In this document: positions 27,306-36,921 of the stretch, piece after piece | How the letters are laid out: every line of letters begins with the position of its first letter | How positions within the stretch are numbered: the first letter of the stretch is position 1 | From: Chloroflexota bacterium | GTDB lineage: Bacteria > Chloroflexota > Dehalococcoidia > Lucifugimonadales > Lucifugimonadaceae | Length of the DNA: 64,000 nucleotides | NCBI GenBank assembly: GCA_027618835.1 | Contig: JAQCHZ010000001.1 | Coordinates: forward strand, 111,642 to 175,641 | Direction of reading: 5' to 3' | Program-made: the position numbers and the translations under genes | Notes under the pieces: generated by a model | Seen by the model: the letters and a program-made list of their open reading frames with translations, nothing else | What the model was told of the DNA's origin: nothing | Databases searched by the model: none

Positions 27306-28682
27306 ATGCTCACAGCAGGCGCCGGCCGAACTGACATAACCCCTCCAGTAGGAATCGCCCACGCAGGCTGGGGTGCAGCAACCCACCAACGTGCCGAAGG
27401 CGTCGACATGCCGTTCTACGCAACGGCGCTATACGTAACCGACGGCGACCTCGAAATCGCAATCGTCGATCTCGACATCGGTGTGCTCATGAACGACGAC
27501 GATGCAGCCATTCGGGCTGAAGTCGCCAAGATATCCGGCATCAAAAAAGAAAACCTCCGAATTTCGGCAACCCACACCCACTCCGGACCTGTGAACCGAC
27601 AATCTTGGTTAAACGAAGGTATGGAGCTAGTCGGACCCTACTGGGATTCTCTTCCCGAACGAGTAGCCACCGCCGTAAACACGGCGCGCCACAACGCCAA
27701 ACCCGCTCATGTTGGAGTCGGCAAAGGCACAAGCACGATCAATGTAAACCGCCGACCTGCTCTTGCCGACGGCACGTTATTTACAGGTCGAAAGTGGGAC
27801 GGCGTGGTAGATCAAGAAATCGGCATCGTTGCAATCAACGACACCGAAGGCGAGCCAATCGCCACCCTCCTAAACTTCGCCTGCCACCCGACGATTCTCG
27901 GCCCTGCAAACAAACTTCTCTCGCCCGACTACCCAGGATACGCCCGAAAAGTTGTCGAACAGTACGGCGGCGGGCTGTGTCTGTTCTTGCAAGGAGCAGC
28001 CGGTAACTGTGGTCCAACCCACGGCTTCATCGGTGAAGTAGCGGTTGCTCAGTGGCTTGGCGAACGACTCGGTCTCGAGTCCGCACGAATCCGACTTGAA
28101 ATCGACCCCATCCCTCGAAAAGAACGACTCGTCGAAGTCGTCCAATCTGGCGCCGATCTCGGCATGTACGAAGACGACCCTGCCGGTGAGCCCGACGACA
28201 CACTCAGAATCATCAACACAACTGCCACACTGCCCGTTGGCGACTTCCCAACTATCGAAGAAGCTCAGGCCGATTTCGACAAAGCAGTGGAAACGCTCAA
28301 TGAAGCCAGAAAGAACAAGCCAGAAGACGAAGTCAAACTCGCCGTATCCAACGCAAAGCGAGCAGGATTCGTGCTCGGAAACGCCACTCGCACTGCCGAC
28401 GGCCCCATGGCCATGCCCGTGCAAGCAATGCGAATCGGTCCCGCCGCTTTAGTCGCAATTCCAGTCGAAGCGTTCTGTGAAATCGGAATCGCCGTTAAGG
28501 GCGCATCGCCTGCCGAACAGACCCTGTTCAGCGGATACACGAACGGCTACATGGGCTACATGCCGATGGCCGACAACTTCGAAGAAGGCGGCTACGAAGT
28601 AGTCACCACACCAATGGCAGCCGGAGCCGCCGAGGAAACAATCGACGTCTGCACCGACGCCGTACAAGCCCTCTGGCGTTAG
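27306..28682 (+). CDS. Neutral/alkaline ceramidase-like N-terminal domain protein
   Basis: A 458-residue protein matching the N-terminal catalytic domain of neutral/alkaline ceramidases (Pfam PF04734). Typical motifs: AGAGRTDITPPVG at the start, then AIVDLDIG, ATHTHSGP with candidate zinc His residues, NFACHPTIL, LLSPDYPGYARK and GAAGNCGPT. It lacks the C-terminal Ig-like domain of secreted ceramidases and has no signal peptide, so a cytoplasmic hydrolase of another amide is plausible. Standalone + strand gene. Confidence 0.82.
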   Translation: MLTAGAGRTDITPPVGIAHAGWGAATHQRAEGVDMPFYATALYVTDGDLEIAIVDLDIGVLMNDDDAAIRAEVAKISGIKKENLRISATHTHSGPVNRQSWLNEGMELVGPYWDSLPERVATAVNTARHNAKPAHVGVGKGTSTINVNRRPALADGTLFTGRKWDGVVDQEIGIVAINDTEGEPIATLLNFACHPTILGPANKLLSPDYPGYARKVVEQYGGGLCLFLQGAAGNCGPTHGFIGEVAVAQWLGERLGLESARIRLEIDPIPRKERLVEVVQSGADLGMYEDDPAGEPDDTLRIINTTATLPVGDFPTIEEAQADFDKAVETLNEARKNKPEDEVKLAVSNAKRAGFVLGNATRTADGPMAMPVQAMRIGPAALVAIPVEAFCEIGIAVKGASPAEQTLFSGYTNGYMGYMPMADNFEEGGYEVVTTPMAAGAAEETIDVCTDAVQALWR

Positions 28683-28725
28683 GGGTTATTCGCGCTCGTT
28701 ACTCTGTAACTCGGCTCAGCGTCGC

Positions 28726-28865
28726 AATCTCCCCCTCTAACTCCCCCACTCTGGGGGAGGATCGTTAACCGCAACCAACGCCACCACTATCCCCTTCCAG
28801 ACGGAAGGGCTAGGGTAGGGGAATTGCGACGCGTGACTGAGTCGTCAGACGACGATGGAACCTAA
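28726..28865. repeat. Interspersed repeat, family B
   Basis: CTCCCCCACTCTGGGGGAGG, then CCCCTTCCAGACGGAAGGG and GCGACGCGTGACTGAGTCGT with GACGAC. It is similar to the copies at 22.1 and 36.8 kb and fills the gap between the ceramidase-like and DUF952 genes. Confidence 0.65.
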
Positions 28866-28909
28866 CGAAAAAACGCCAGCCGCTCTGGATCCAGGTCAAC
28901 TAATCAAAA

Positions 28910-29224
28910 GTGTCAGACACCACAACACGCCGAACTCGTATTCTCCACGTCGCCGAACTTGCCGATTGGGATCAAGCTCAACTATCAGGCAACTACAAAC
29001 CATTAAACTTCGACACTGATGGCTTCACCCACTGCTGCTTCGCAGAACAACTAACCAAGATTCTCGAAACCTATTACGCCGACCGCTCTGACTACGTAAT
29101 CTTAGAACTAACGTCGAACAACGACCTATCAGAACTGAAAATCGAAACCAGCAGCGACGGCGACGAATATCCGCACGTGTACGGATCGATCCCTCTCACC
29201 CACTTAGCTCCCTTCAAGCGATAA
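28910..29224 (+). CDS. DUF952 family protein
   Basis: A 104-residue protein. The family pattern is clear: ILHVAELADWDQAQ, then FDTDGFTHCCFAEQLTK and EYPHVYGSIPL. DUF952 proteins have an ADP-ribosyltransferase-like fold by structure prediction, but no activity is established. It is 16 nt upstream of the MFS transporter gene, probably co-transcribed. Confidence 0.85.
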   Translation: MSDTTTRRTRILHVAELADWDQAQLSGNYKPLNFDTDGFTHCCFAEQLTKILETYYADRSDYVILELTSNNDLSELKIETSSDGDEYPHVYGSIPLTHLAPFKR

Positions 29225-29240
29225 CAGCCCGCCCTCTCTG

Positions 29241-30479
29241 TTGACCACCTCAATCCCACAAAAAAAACTACTCCGTAACGGACAATTCCTCCGACTCTGG
29301 TCGGTCGGATGGATGACGGGCACCATGATGTGGCTCGAAATGCTCGTCATCGCCCTGCTCGCGCTCGAACTAACGGATTCACCGTTTCTCGTTTCAGTCA
29401 CGTTCTTCCTACGATTCCTCCCGATGCTCTTTGGCTTCGGTATCGGAATAGTCGCCGAGCGACTCAATCGTAAATACCTGATGATCGGCGGACTCGCTGT
29501 TCAGGTAACCGTGTCAGCCGCTCTTGCCGCACTCATAATCGCTGACGCTATAGAATACTGGCATCTAGCACTCGGCAGCTTCTTCATAGGAGCAGTGATG
29601 GCGAGTGAATTTCCAGTTCGGCGAACCATGATCGGCGAAGTCGTTAGCCGAATGAACGTCGGACGCGCCGTCTCACTCGAACAAACAACCAACTCGCTCT
29701 TCCGCATCATCGGCCCATTCGTAGGCGGAGTATTCCTCGCCACCATCGGCGGCCAAGGCGGATTCCTGCTCGGAGTCGTCCTCTACTCGATCGGCATCAT
29801 CATCGCCCTATCGATGAAGTACCAACGACCAACCTCCACAGAAGCGCCAACCGGACCCAAAACCCAAATCATCGAAGGCATCCGGTACATCCGAAAAAGC
29901 CAAGTGATGATCGGCACGCTCGGCGTAACCCTCGTGCTAAACGTCTTCGGCTTCTCGTACATGAGCCAACAACCCGTCGTCGCCAAGCAAGTACTTCAGG
30001 TAAGCGACGTCCTCATCGGACTTCTTCAATCGGTTGAAGGAGCAGGCGCATTATTGGGAGCCGCCCTAATAGTCATCTTCGCCAAGCCGCACCACTACAC
30101 CCGAATCTACATGTGGGGATCGCTGCTCTACCTCATCGCCATCGTCCTGTTCTCGCAATCCGAAATCTACTGGGTCACCCTCATCATTCTCTTCATTGGC
30201 GGAATTGGAATGTCGGGATTCGCCACGATGCAAAGTGCCATCATGATCTACGCCGCCTCACCTCAAATGCGCGGGCGCGTCCTCGGATCAGTCGCCGTAT
30301 TCATCGGACTCGGACCCCTCGGACAGCTGGGCATCGGCGCTCTCGCCAGCATCCTAAATCCCGCAACTGCAGTCCTAATTACCGCCAGTATCGGCATCAT
30401 CTGCATGTTCATCGCCTTCGTCATTTACCCAGCAATGAGCAAGCCCGATTCCCTGGAGCGTGATACAGCCAACGGCTGA
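29241..30479 (+). CDS. MFS transporter (MFS_3, EntS-like)
   Basis: A 412-residue transporter with about twelve hydrophobic helices. The loop between helices 2 and 3 has AERLNRKYLMIGG, typical of the MFS drug-exporter fold, and GEVVSRMNVGRAVSLEQTTN resembles the EntS subgroup. It starts with TTG. It is likely an efflux carrier at the inner membrane. The substrate is unknown. Confidence 0.83.
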   Translation: MTTSIPQKKLLRNGQFLRLWSVGWMTGTMMWLEMLVIALLALELTDSPFLVSVTFFLRFLPMLFGFGIGIVAERLNRKYLMIGGLAVQVTVSAALAALIIADAIEYWHLALGSFFIGAVMASEFPVRRTMIGEVVSRMNVGRAVSLEQTTNSLFRIIGPFVGGVFLATIGGQGGFLLGVVLYSIGIIIALSMKYQRPTSTEAPTGPKTQIIEGIRYIRKSQVMIGTLGVTLVLNVFGFSYMSQQPVVAKQVLQVSDVLIGLLQSVEGAGALLGAALIVIFAKPHHYTRIYMWGSLLYLIAIVLFSQSEIYWVTLIILFIGGIGMSGFATMQSAIMIYAASPQMRGRVLGSVAVFIGLGPLGQLGIGALASILNPATAVLITASIGIICMFIAFVIYPAMSKPDSLERDTANG

Positions 30480-30593
30480 CCACATCGGGTTTGTCGACGG
30501 CTTTGTAAAAATCGCTGCATCTATACTGCCGGTTACGCGTTATCGTTATACTGATATCGTTTCAACTCAACTCTTACTGTCCTCAAGAAAAAG

Positions 30594-31697
30594 TTGTACG
30601 CGACATTGCAACTCGGAATCTTCGGAAAATATCTCAGCCTCTGGGTAGCACTCTGCATCGTCGTAGGCGTAGCCCTCGGCGAACTTTGGCCTAGCTTCCC
30701 CGACACACTCAGCCGATTCACCGTCAGCCAAGTGTCGATTCCAGTCGCAATCCTCGTCTGGTTCATGATCTATCCGATGATGGCGAGAATCGATTTCTCC
30801 AGCATCGCCGACGTCCGTAAACGCCCTCGCGGCCTCGCCCTCACACTCGTTATAAACTGGCTCGTAAAACCGTTCACCATGTTCACCGTGGCATGGTTCT
30901 TCCTGAAAATCGTCTTCGCCCCTTGGATCGATGGCGACCTCGGCAACGAATACCTCGCAGGCGCCATCCTTCTCGGAGCCGCCCCATGCACAGCCATGGT
31001 CTTCGTCTGGAGCTACCTCACCAAAGGAAACGCCGCCTACACGCTAGTTCAAGTAACGGTGAACGACCTCATCATGTTGTTCGCCTACGCACCAATCGTG
31101 ATTTTCCTACTCGGCATCGGAGATATCACCGTTCCGTACGACACCGTCCTACTATCGGTCGCCCTCTACGTCGTAATACCACTCGCCGCCGGACACCTCT
31201 CCCGAAAATGGCTCATCAATGCCAAAGGCACCGACTGGTTCGAAGGGTCGTTTCTGCCTAGGCTCGGCTCAATCACTATCGTCGGATTACTCCTAACGCT
31301 CGTGTTGTTGTTCTCATTTCAAGGCGAAAAAATCCTCGATAACCCAACTCACATCGGCCTAATCGCCATACCGCTAATAATTCAAACGTTCATCGTTTTC
31401 GGAATCGCCTACGCAGTGGCAAAAATGTGGAAACTAAGCCACGACATCGCAGCCCCCGCTGCGCTAATCGGAGCCTCTAACTTCTTCGAGCTAGCCGTAG
31501 CTGCAGCCGTATCGCTATTCGGACTAAATTCCGGAGCCGCCCTAGCAACCGTAGTCGGAGTTCTTGTCGAAGTTCCGGTAATGCTGCTCCTAGTCGGATT
31601 CGTCAACGCCACATCCAGCTCGTTCGCCCACTCCCACGACGGCACCTGCTGCCCCGCCGGATCGGCTCTAGCGAAGAGACTCGAAGCTAACGACTGA
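30594..31697 (+). CDS. ACR3 family arsenite efflux permease
   Basis: A 367-residue membrane protein of the BASS/ACR3 superfamily. The essential Cys is in GAAPCTAMVFVWSYLTKG, and ALIGASNFFELAVA with a conserved Glu is also diagnostic. About ten helices. It begins with TTG. ACR3 exports arsenite using the proton motive force. No arsR or arsC is nearby in the window; the C-terminal Cys-Cys (GTCCPAG) is unusual and might bind metal. Confidence 0.88.
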   Translation: MYATLQLGIFGKYLSLWVALCIVVGVALGELWPSFPDTLSRFTVSQVSIPVAILVWFMIYPMMARIDFSSIADVRKRPRGLALTLVINWLVKPFTMFTVAWFFLKIVFAPWIDGDLGNEYLAGAILLGAAPCTAMVFVWSYLTKGNAAYTLVQVTVNDLIMLFAYAPIVIFLLGIGDITVPYDTVLLSVALYVVIPLAAGHLSRKWLINAKGTDWFEGSFLPRLGSITIVGLLLTLVLLFSFQGEKILDNPTHIGLIAIPLIIQTFIVFGIAYAVAKMWKLSHDIAAPAALIGASNFFELAVAAAVSLFGLNSGAALATVVGVLVEVPVMLLLVGFVNATSSSFAHSHDGTCCPAGSALAKRLEAND

Positions 31698-31796
31698 CAC
31701 ATGTCACTGCGAGGAGTCGGACAACGCCTGGAGCTAAAACGCCACGCTGCCACCCCGATGAAAATCGTGGTCAAACGACCAACCACAGAACGGCAT

Positions 31797-31824
31797 CACC
31801 CTGAGCCCCGTCGAAGGGCCACGA
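31797..31824. repeat. Interspersed repeat, family A (short)
   Basis: CACCCTGAGCCCCGTCGAAG, between the ACR3 and acyl-CoA dehydrogenase genes. Confidence 0.5.
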
Positions 31825-31908
31825 ATTGCCGAATCGCCCGAACACCCCAACACCTGCAATATAGTGTCCACTCACACCATCCCACCACCGACACCAATCC
31901 TCCCCAAA

Positions 31909-33066
31909 ATGCCCACCGAACAACAACTCGAAGTCCGCTCCCACCTACTCTCCACAGTCCGAGATTTCGTTAAACACGAGGCCATTCCACAGGCCGCCGA
32001 GCACGACGAAAACGACACTTACCCGGCGGAACTCATCGAACAGATGGCAGAAATGGGCCTGTTCGGAATGACCGTGCCTGAGGAGTACGGAGGACTCGGT
32101 GTCGATGTCACGACTTTCGCCATGGTGTTCGAAGAACTCGCAAAAGGATGGATGTCGCTAACCGGACCCATCGGCTCGCACTCGATGCTCACATGGGGCA
32201 TCACCAAATACGGAACTGAAGACCAAAAGAAAAAATGGCTTCCCGATCTCGCCTCAGGCAAAAAGCGCGGTGGACTCGCCCTCACTGAACCCGGTGGCGG
32301 AACCGACGTCGCCGGAATGGAAACAAGGGCTGTTAAAGACGGCGAAGAATACGTAATCAACGGAACCAAGCAGTTCATCACCAACGGCCGTAAGGGCGAC
32401 GTATTTCTGCTCCTCGCCAAAACCGATATGAACACCAACCCGCCCCATAAAGGCATCACAGGTTTCATAGCCGAAAAAGGCCCGGGATTCACTTCTGGTA
32501 AAGACTTCAACAAACTCGGATACCGCGGTGTCGACACAACAGAACTCATCTTCGATGATTACCGAATCGACGCCGAAAACGTTCTCGGAAACGAAGAAGG
32601 CAGAGGCTTTTATCAGGTGATGGACTCACTTGAAACAGGTCGAATCAACGTCGCTTCACGAGCCATCGGAGTCGCACAAGCCGCCTTTGAGGCAGCTATC
32701 AGATACGCCCAGCAACGCGAAACCTTTGGCCGACCAATCTCAACCCGTCAATCGATCCAAAACATGCTCGCCGACATGGCAACCAAAATCCACGCCGCCC
32801 GCCTCATGACCCGTGATGCAGCCGCCAAAAAGGATCAAGGGGAAAGAGTCGATCAAGAAGCCGGTATGGCAAAGCTCTACGCATCCGAAATCTGCGCAGA
32901 AGTCACCCTCGACGCCATGCGAATTCATGGCGGTGCGGGCTACGTCAAAGACTTCCCAATCGAACGCTACTATCGAGACGCCCCGCTCATGATAATCGGC
33001 GAAGGTACAAATGAAATCCAACGCCTAATAATCGCCAAAAACCTCCTTAAAATCTACGAAATCTAG
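31909..33066 (+). CDS. Acyl-CoA dehydrogenase
   Basis: An FAD-dependent acyl-CoA dehydrogenase of 385 residues from the ATG at 31909; the longer ORF-track start adds a Pro-rich stretch that is not family-like. Motifs: ALTEPGGGTDVAGM, the FAD-binding NGTKQFITNG, the RETFGRPIS helix and the catalytic Glu in IIGEGTNEIQR near the C-terminus. It catalyses the first oxidation in degradation of fatty or branched acyl-CoAs; chain specificity is unknown. Confidence 0.92.
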   Translation: MPTEQQLEVRSHLLSTVRDFVKHEAIPQAAEHDENDTYPAELIEQMAEMGLFGMTVPEEYGGLGVDVTTFAMVFEELAKGWMSLTGPIGSHSMLTWGITKYGTEDQKKKWLPDLASGKKRGGLALTEPGGGTDVAGMETRAVKDGEEYVINGTKQFITNGRKGDVFLLLAKTDMNTNPPHKGITGFIAEKGPGFTSGKDFNKLGYRGVDTTELIFDDYRIDAENVLGNEEGRGFYQVMDSLETGRINVASRAIGVAQAAFEAAIRYAQQRETFGRPISTRQSIQNMLADMATKIHAARLMTRDAAAKKDQGERVDQEAGMAKLYASEICAEVTLDAMRIHGGAGYVKDFPIERYYRDAPLMIIGEGTNEIQRLIIAKNLLKIYEI

Positions 33067-33166
33067 CCCCACGCTCGTTAGATCACGCACATCCAACAAA
33101 TCACTGCATACAGTGATGCCAACCCAAGCAAGTCGCCATAGTCTGAACTCCACCCGGAGGAACGAC

Positions 33167-34564
33167 ATGATTACCCACAATAAATTCGCCAAATCCACAT
33201 CAGCACTTATAGCCGCATTCCTGCTCGCAGCCATATTCGCCGTCTGCGGAAGCTCGGAATCAGATGAAGCTATCCCCTACGCACGAGTCGATTCAACATC
33301 AAGAATTTTCGAAATATCTGATTTCGAAAATGCCGGCTTCAAAGTTGTAAAGAAATACGACATCGAAGGCCTAACCGGTGCGACAGCAGCGATGCACGGC
33401 TTCCAAAAGAACGTCGGAGCAGATCCGCTCAGCTGCGAACTACGCTTTTACAACTCCCACGACGAGGCCGTGAAGCTCGGACAGTCTCTGGCCGTGAAAG
33501 TTACGGGGGGGGGGGCGACCAACACGCACCGCGTATGGCAACAGGGTTCTGGAAAAGAACTGTGGAGCATCGAACCCGATGATCTGAAAGGTCGAATGCC
33601 CGAATTCCTCCCCGACGTCCATGAAATCCGAGAAGATTTCGCCGATTATCTAGGAGAGTGCCAAGCTGTAGATGCTGGACTCGGCGTACTCATCGCCAAG
33701 CTCGAAGAAATCGGCGAGCTCGACAACACAATAATCGCCGTCAGTGGCGACCACGGCATCCCCGGGTTCCCGCGCGCTAAATGCAGTCTCTATCAATTCG
33801 GCACCGAGGTATCGATGGCTGTTCGCTGGCCTAAAGCGATCACAGCAGGTCGTACGGTTGACGATTTCGTGAACCTCATGGACATTGCCCCGACCTTCCT
33901 CGACGCTGCCGGAGTCGACCTACCCGAAGGAATGACCGGTCATAGCCTTTTGCCACTTCTCAAATCGGAAGGCAGCGGTCAAATCGAACCACAGCGAGAT
34001 TTCGTCGTTACAGGACGCGAACGACAAAACCTAGTCGACAACCCTCGACCCGACGAAGGCTTGCCCTATCCAACCAGTGCAATCCGCACTAAAGATTTCC
34101 TCTACATCCACAACTTCGAGCCAGATCGATGGCCCGCTGGCGACCCAATGGGACTCGACGACCCAACGGCCGAACCGCCTCCACCCGATGAACTCCTAAA
34201 CAGCTACACAGGTGTCTATCCCGATCTCGACAAAAGCCCAACCAAGTCATGAATGGTCTATAACCGCGCCGACACCGAAGTAGCCCCGATGTTCGAACTA
34301 GGATTCGGTAAACGACCTCAAGAAGAGCTATACGATCTACGATCCGACCCTCACTACATGACCAACATCGCAGCAGAACCCGCGCATAAAAACACGCGCA
34401 AACACCTGCACGATCGGCTCATGAAAATCCTCGTCGAACAAAACGATCCCCGAGTCACCGAAAACCCGCCCCGATTCGAACACCCACCCTACGCGGGACC
34501 AGTCCCCGAGGAATGGAAACAAGAAAATGCCAAAGGGGTCGAATCCCTAGGCACAAGCAGATAG
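33167..34564 (+). pseudogene. Chimeric lipoprotein/sulfatase gene with poly-G junction and in-frame TGA
   Basis: ATG at 33167 follows GGAGG. Residues 1-110 are a lipoprotein: signal with lipobox FAVC, then FENAGFKVVKKYDIEGLTG and ELRFYNSHDEAVKLGQ. At 33505-33515 there is a run of eleven G, after which the protein becomes the C-terminal half of a sulfatase (LDNTIIAVSGDHG, MAVRWPKAI, DIAPTFLDAAGV). The sulfatase N-terminus with its formylglycine Cys motif is absent. At 34250-34252 a TGA interrupts PTKS/MVYNRAD, and the frame continues to 34564 with EELYDLRSDPHYMTNIA. Neither half can work as it stands. An assembly error at the G-run is the simplest explanation. Confidence 0.8.
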
Positions 34565-34594
34565 ACCACTAACTGCCCCCTCGACTGGCCAATT

Positions 34595-34622
34595 GTCATC
34601 CTGAGCCAGTCGAACGACGACA
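34595..34622. repeat. Interspersed repeat, family A
   Basis: GTCATCCTGAGCCAGTCGAA, nearly identical to the copy at 18000, between convergent genes. Confidence 0.65.
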
Positions 34623-34675
34623 CGCCAGCACCAATCGTTTCATCCCCCAGTTATGCCCTGAAGCTTTCTCCGAAC

Positions 34676-35425
34676 CTACCTATCGATAGCCGCCAACCCG
34701 TTTTTGATGCCTTCTGTGGCCCAAGTTGCCCACGGCTGCGTAAAGAACTTGTATCCCTTAGCGATAAGATCGTTCGCCTCAAGAGTGGGAGGAATGAAGT
34801 ACATGCCAGGAACAACCCCGTGCCTCTTACAAGCAGTGGCGATAATGTCCAGACCCTTCGTGTACTCATCGCTCGTGTAATCGAGCGGAGTCTTCAGTTC
34901 AATCGAAAGGTCAGACGGACCAATCAAGAGAACATCGATTCCGGGCACACTGAGAATTTCATCAAGGTTGTCGATCGCCTGTTGCGTTTCGATCATCGGA
35001 ATTATGAGTAGCTCTTCGTTCACCATATCCAGATAACTGCGGTAGTCGGCCGCTTCACCAAACTCACCTCGGGGACCCGAATGACTACGATCACCGTCTG
35101 GTGAGTACTTGCAAGCTCTCACCATCGCTTCGGCTTCCGCTTTGGTGTTGACCATCGGAACGATAACGCCCATCGCACCAGCATCGAGCGCAAAGCAGAT
35201 GAGATCGGGCTGATTACCGCTAACTCGAATGATCGGCTTAGCCTTTTTGCCTTTTATCGACTGGATATTAGGGATTAGCTGTTTGACCTCGACCGGCGTG
35301 TGTTGAGTATCGAACAACAGGAAGTCGAAACCGGAATCGGCTAGCACAGTCATGTCACCAGCTGCCGCCCCGGCAGTTCCTATAACGGTCTTGCCGGATT
35401 TCAAAAGATCTCTAACGACGTTCAT
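34676..35425 (-). CDS. HpcH/HpaI aldolase family protein
   Basis: A class II aldolase of about 250 residues (TIM barrel). The start was placed at MNVVRDLLKSG. Motifs: FDFLLFDTQHTPVEV with the conserved His, RVSGNQPDLI with the Arg, MIETQQAIDNLDEI with a metal Glu, and GPSDLSIEL with a metal Asp. Such enzymes cleave 2-keto-4-hydroxy acids to pyruvate and an aldehyde. The substrate is unknown. Confidence 0.87.
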   Translation of the reverse strand: MNVVRDLLKSGKTVIGTAGAAAGDMTVLADSGFDFLLFDTQHTPVEVKQLIPNIQSIKGKKAKPIIRVSGNQPDLICFALDAGAMGVIVPMVNTKAEAEAMVRACKYSPDGDRSHSGPRGEFGEAADYRSYLDMVNEELLIIPMIETQQAIDNLDEILSVPGIDVLLIGPSDLSIELKTPLDYTSDEYTKGLDIIATACKRHGVVPGMYFIPPTLEANDLIAKGYKFFTQPWATWATEGIKNGLAAIDR

Positions 35426-35611
35426 ACGAGTAAATTCTCCGGTGATAAGCAATCATTACTAAAAAATAGCGCGACACTGATTCAGAAGTGGTTAATCTGC
35501 GGCGCATTGTTGCACAGATTAGGATGAGCGAGACCGAAGCAGTACGAAATACCCGCAAATCCCTGCTAAAGTCCTCCCGACAGAATCCACCAGACCAACC
35601 AAACGAAAACC

Positions 35612-36619
35612 ATGCAACGCGTATACATAACCCTCAAAGGCGACAACAAAATCGCCATCCACAAGCTCAACTCAGAAACCGGTGAACTGACTCATCAGGA
35701 AGATATCTTAACTCCCGGCGGGCCCGCACCATTCGCCGTTTCACCCGACAACACACGCGCCTACACCGGGCTTCGTGACGCCAACAAAATGGCAAGCTTC
35801 AATATCGATGTAACGTCTGGGACTCTTAAGCCGATAGGCACGGTCGATCTCGAATCCGACCCCTGCTACGTATCAGTCGACAACACCGGTCGCCACCTGC
35901 TCTCCGCCTACTACGGGGCTGGTCACATCGCAGTCCACCCAATCGACGAACAAGGCGCTCTCGGCGGCGATGCAACCGAGTGGATCGCTACTCGACACCG
36001 TGCCCACTGTGCTCAGACCGACTCAACAAACTCGTACACATTCCTGCCGCATGTCGACGATTCAAACGCTATCTACCAGTACAAATTCAATGATCAAACC
36101 GGCAAACTCACCCCGAACACACCCGCTGTAATTGAACCACCAGCCGGTCACGGGCCTCGTCACTACGTCTATCACCCCAACGGCAAATTCCTCTACTTCG
36201 ACAACGAGCAAGACTCCAGCGTTACCGCCTACAAGTTCGATTCCTCAACAGGCACTCTCGAAGCGTTCCAAACTCTGTCAACGCTCCCCCATGATTTCAC
36301 TGGCGAAAACTCAAACGCCCAAATTCACATGAGCCCCGACGGCAAATACCTTTATGCCGCCAACCGCGGACACAACTCCATCGCAATGTACGAAGTAGAT
36401 GCTTCAACGGGGGAACTAACCTCCCTTGGCCAGCAGCCATCACTCGGAACGCCGCGTGCCTTCGGCATCGACCCCAAAGGAAAATTCCTGCTCGTCAGCG
36501 GACTCGATAACGGCGATCTTGCAACCTACAAAATCGAACCCACAGGCACACTCGCCCACTTAAAAACCCAACCCATCGGCGACCAACCCATGTGGATCCA
36601 CATCACCGATACCGTCTAG
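35612..36619 (+). CDS. Lactonase-like seven-bladed beta-propeller protein
   Basis: A 335-residue protein of the lactonase family (Pfam PF10282), the fold of 6-phosphogluconolactonase Pgl of the YbhE type. Repeated blades each carry a strand pair such as TGELTHQEDILT, TGKLTPNTPAVI and TGTLEAFQTLST. Conserved HGPRHYVYHPNGKF and GENSNAQIHMSPDG motifs around candidate catalytic residues are typical. It hydrolyses a sugar lactone or a related compound. It is divergent from the HpaI-type aldolase gene. Confidence 0.82.
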   Translation: MQRVYITLKGDNKIAIHKLNSETGELTHQEDILTPGGPAPFAVSPDNTRAYTGLRDANKMASFNIDVTSGTLKPIGTVDLESDPCYVSVDNTGRHLLSAYYGAGHIAVHPIDEQGALGGDATEWIATRHRAHCAQTDSTNSYTFLPHVDDSNAIYQYKFNDQTGKLTPNTPAVIEPPAGHGPRHYVYHPNGKFLYFDNEQDSSVTAYKFDSSTGTLEAFQTLSTLPHDFTGENSNAQIHMSPDGKYLYAANRGHNSIAMYEVDASTGELTSLGQQPSLGTPRAFGIDPKGKFLLVSGLDNGDLATYKIEPTGTLAHLKTQPIGDQPMWIHITDTV

Positions 36620-36664
36620 CCACATCCTAACCCTCACCATCCAAGGGAGAGGGTTAGGATGTGG
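36619..36664. terminator. Long perfect palindrome after the lactonase gene
   Basis: CCACATCCTAACCCTC and GAGGGTTAGGATGTGG form a 16-bp perfect stem starting at the stop codon of the lactonase gene. The loop is about 14 nt. There is no T-run, so it could be an RNA-stabilising hairpin or a repeat element instead of an intrinsic terminator. Confidence 0.55.
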
Positions 36665-36714
36665 CTCCAATCGACAACCAAACGCAATAATAAAACAGCC
36701 AACAACAATCAAAC

Positions 36715-36749
36715 TGTCACCCTGAATTCATTTTCAGGGTCAATCGACC
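36715..36749. repeat. Interspersed repeat, family A
   Basis: GTCACCCTGAATTCATTTTC then AGGGTCAATCGACC, matching the second part of the copies at 18 and 19 kb. Confidence 0.55.
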
Positions 36750-36789
36750 ACCTGCCTAAAGTAAACAAACCCAGACCCCAACCACCGCC

Positions 36790-36916
36790 GGAGCTATCCA
36801 CTTCCAGGCGGAAGGGCTAGGGTAAGAGAAGTGCGACGCGAACCAAGTCATCCGATGACGAGCGCTACCTAACGAAAATTGCAGCGGCGACCAAGCCATC
36901 CTATGGCGCCCGGAGC
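36790..36916. repeat. Interspersed repeat, family B
   Basis: CACTTCCAGGCGGAAGGGCT, GCGACGCG, CAAGTCATCCGATGACGA, then GCAGCGGCGACCAAGCCATC and GGCGCCCGGAG. The final CCCGGAG lies just upstream of the enolase-superfamily gene, as it does before the NIPSNAP gene. Confidence 0.7.
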
Positions 36917-36921
36917 TAACT

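Noticed and set aside
27870-28424. 184-residue minus-strand ORF
   Set aside because: Antisense of the ceramidase-like gene; composition (Cys/Val/Phe-rich) is typical of a shadow.
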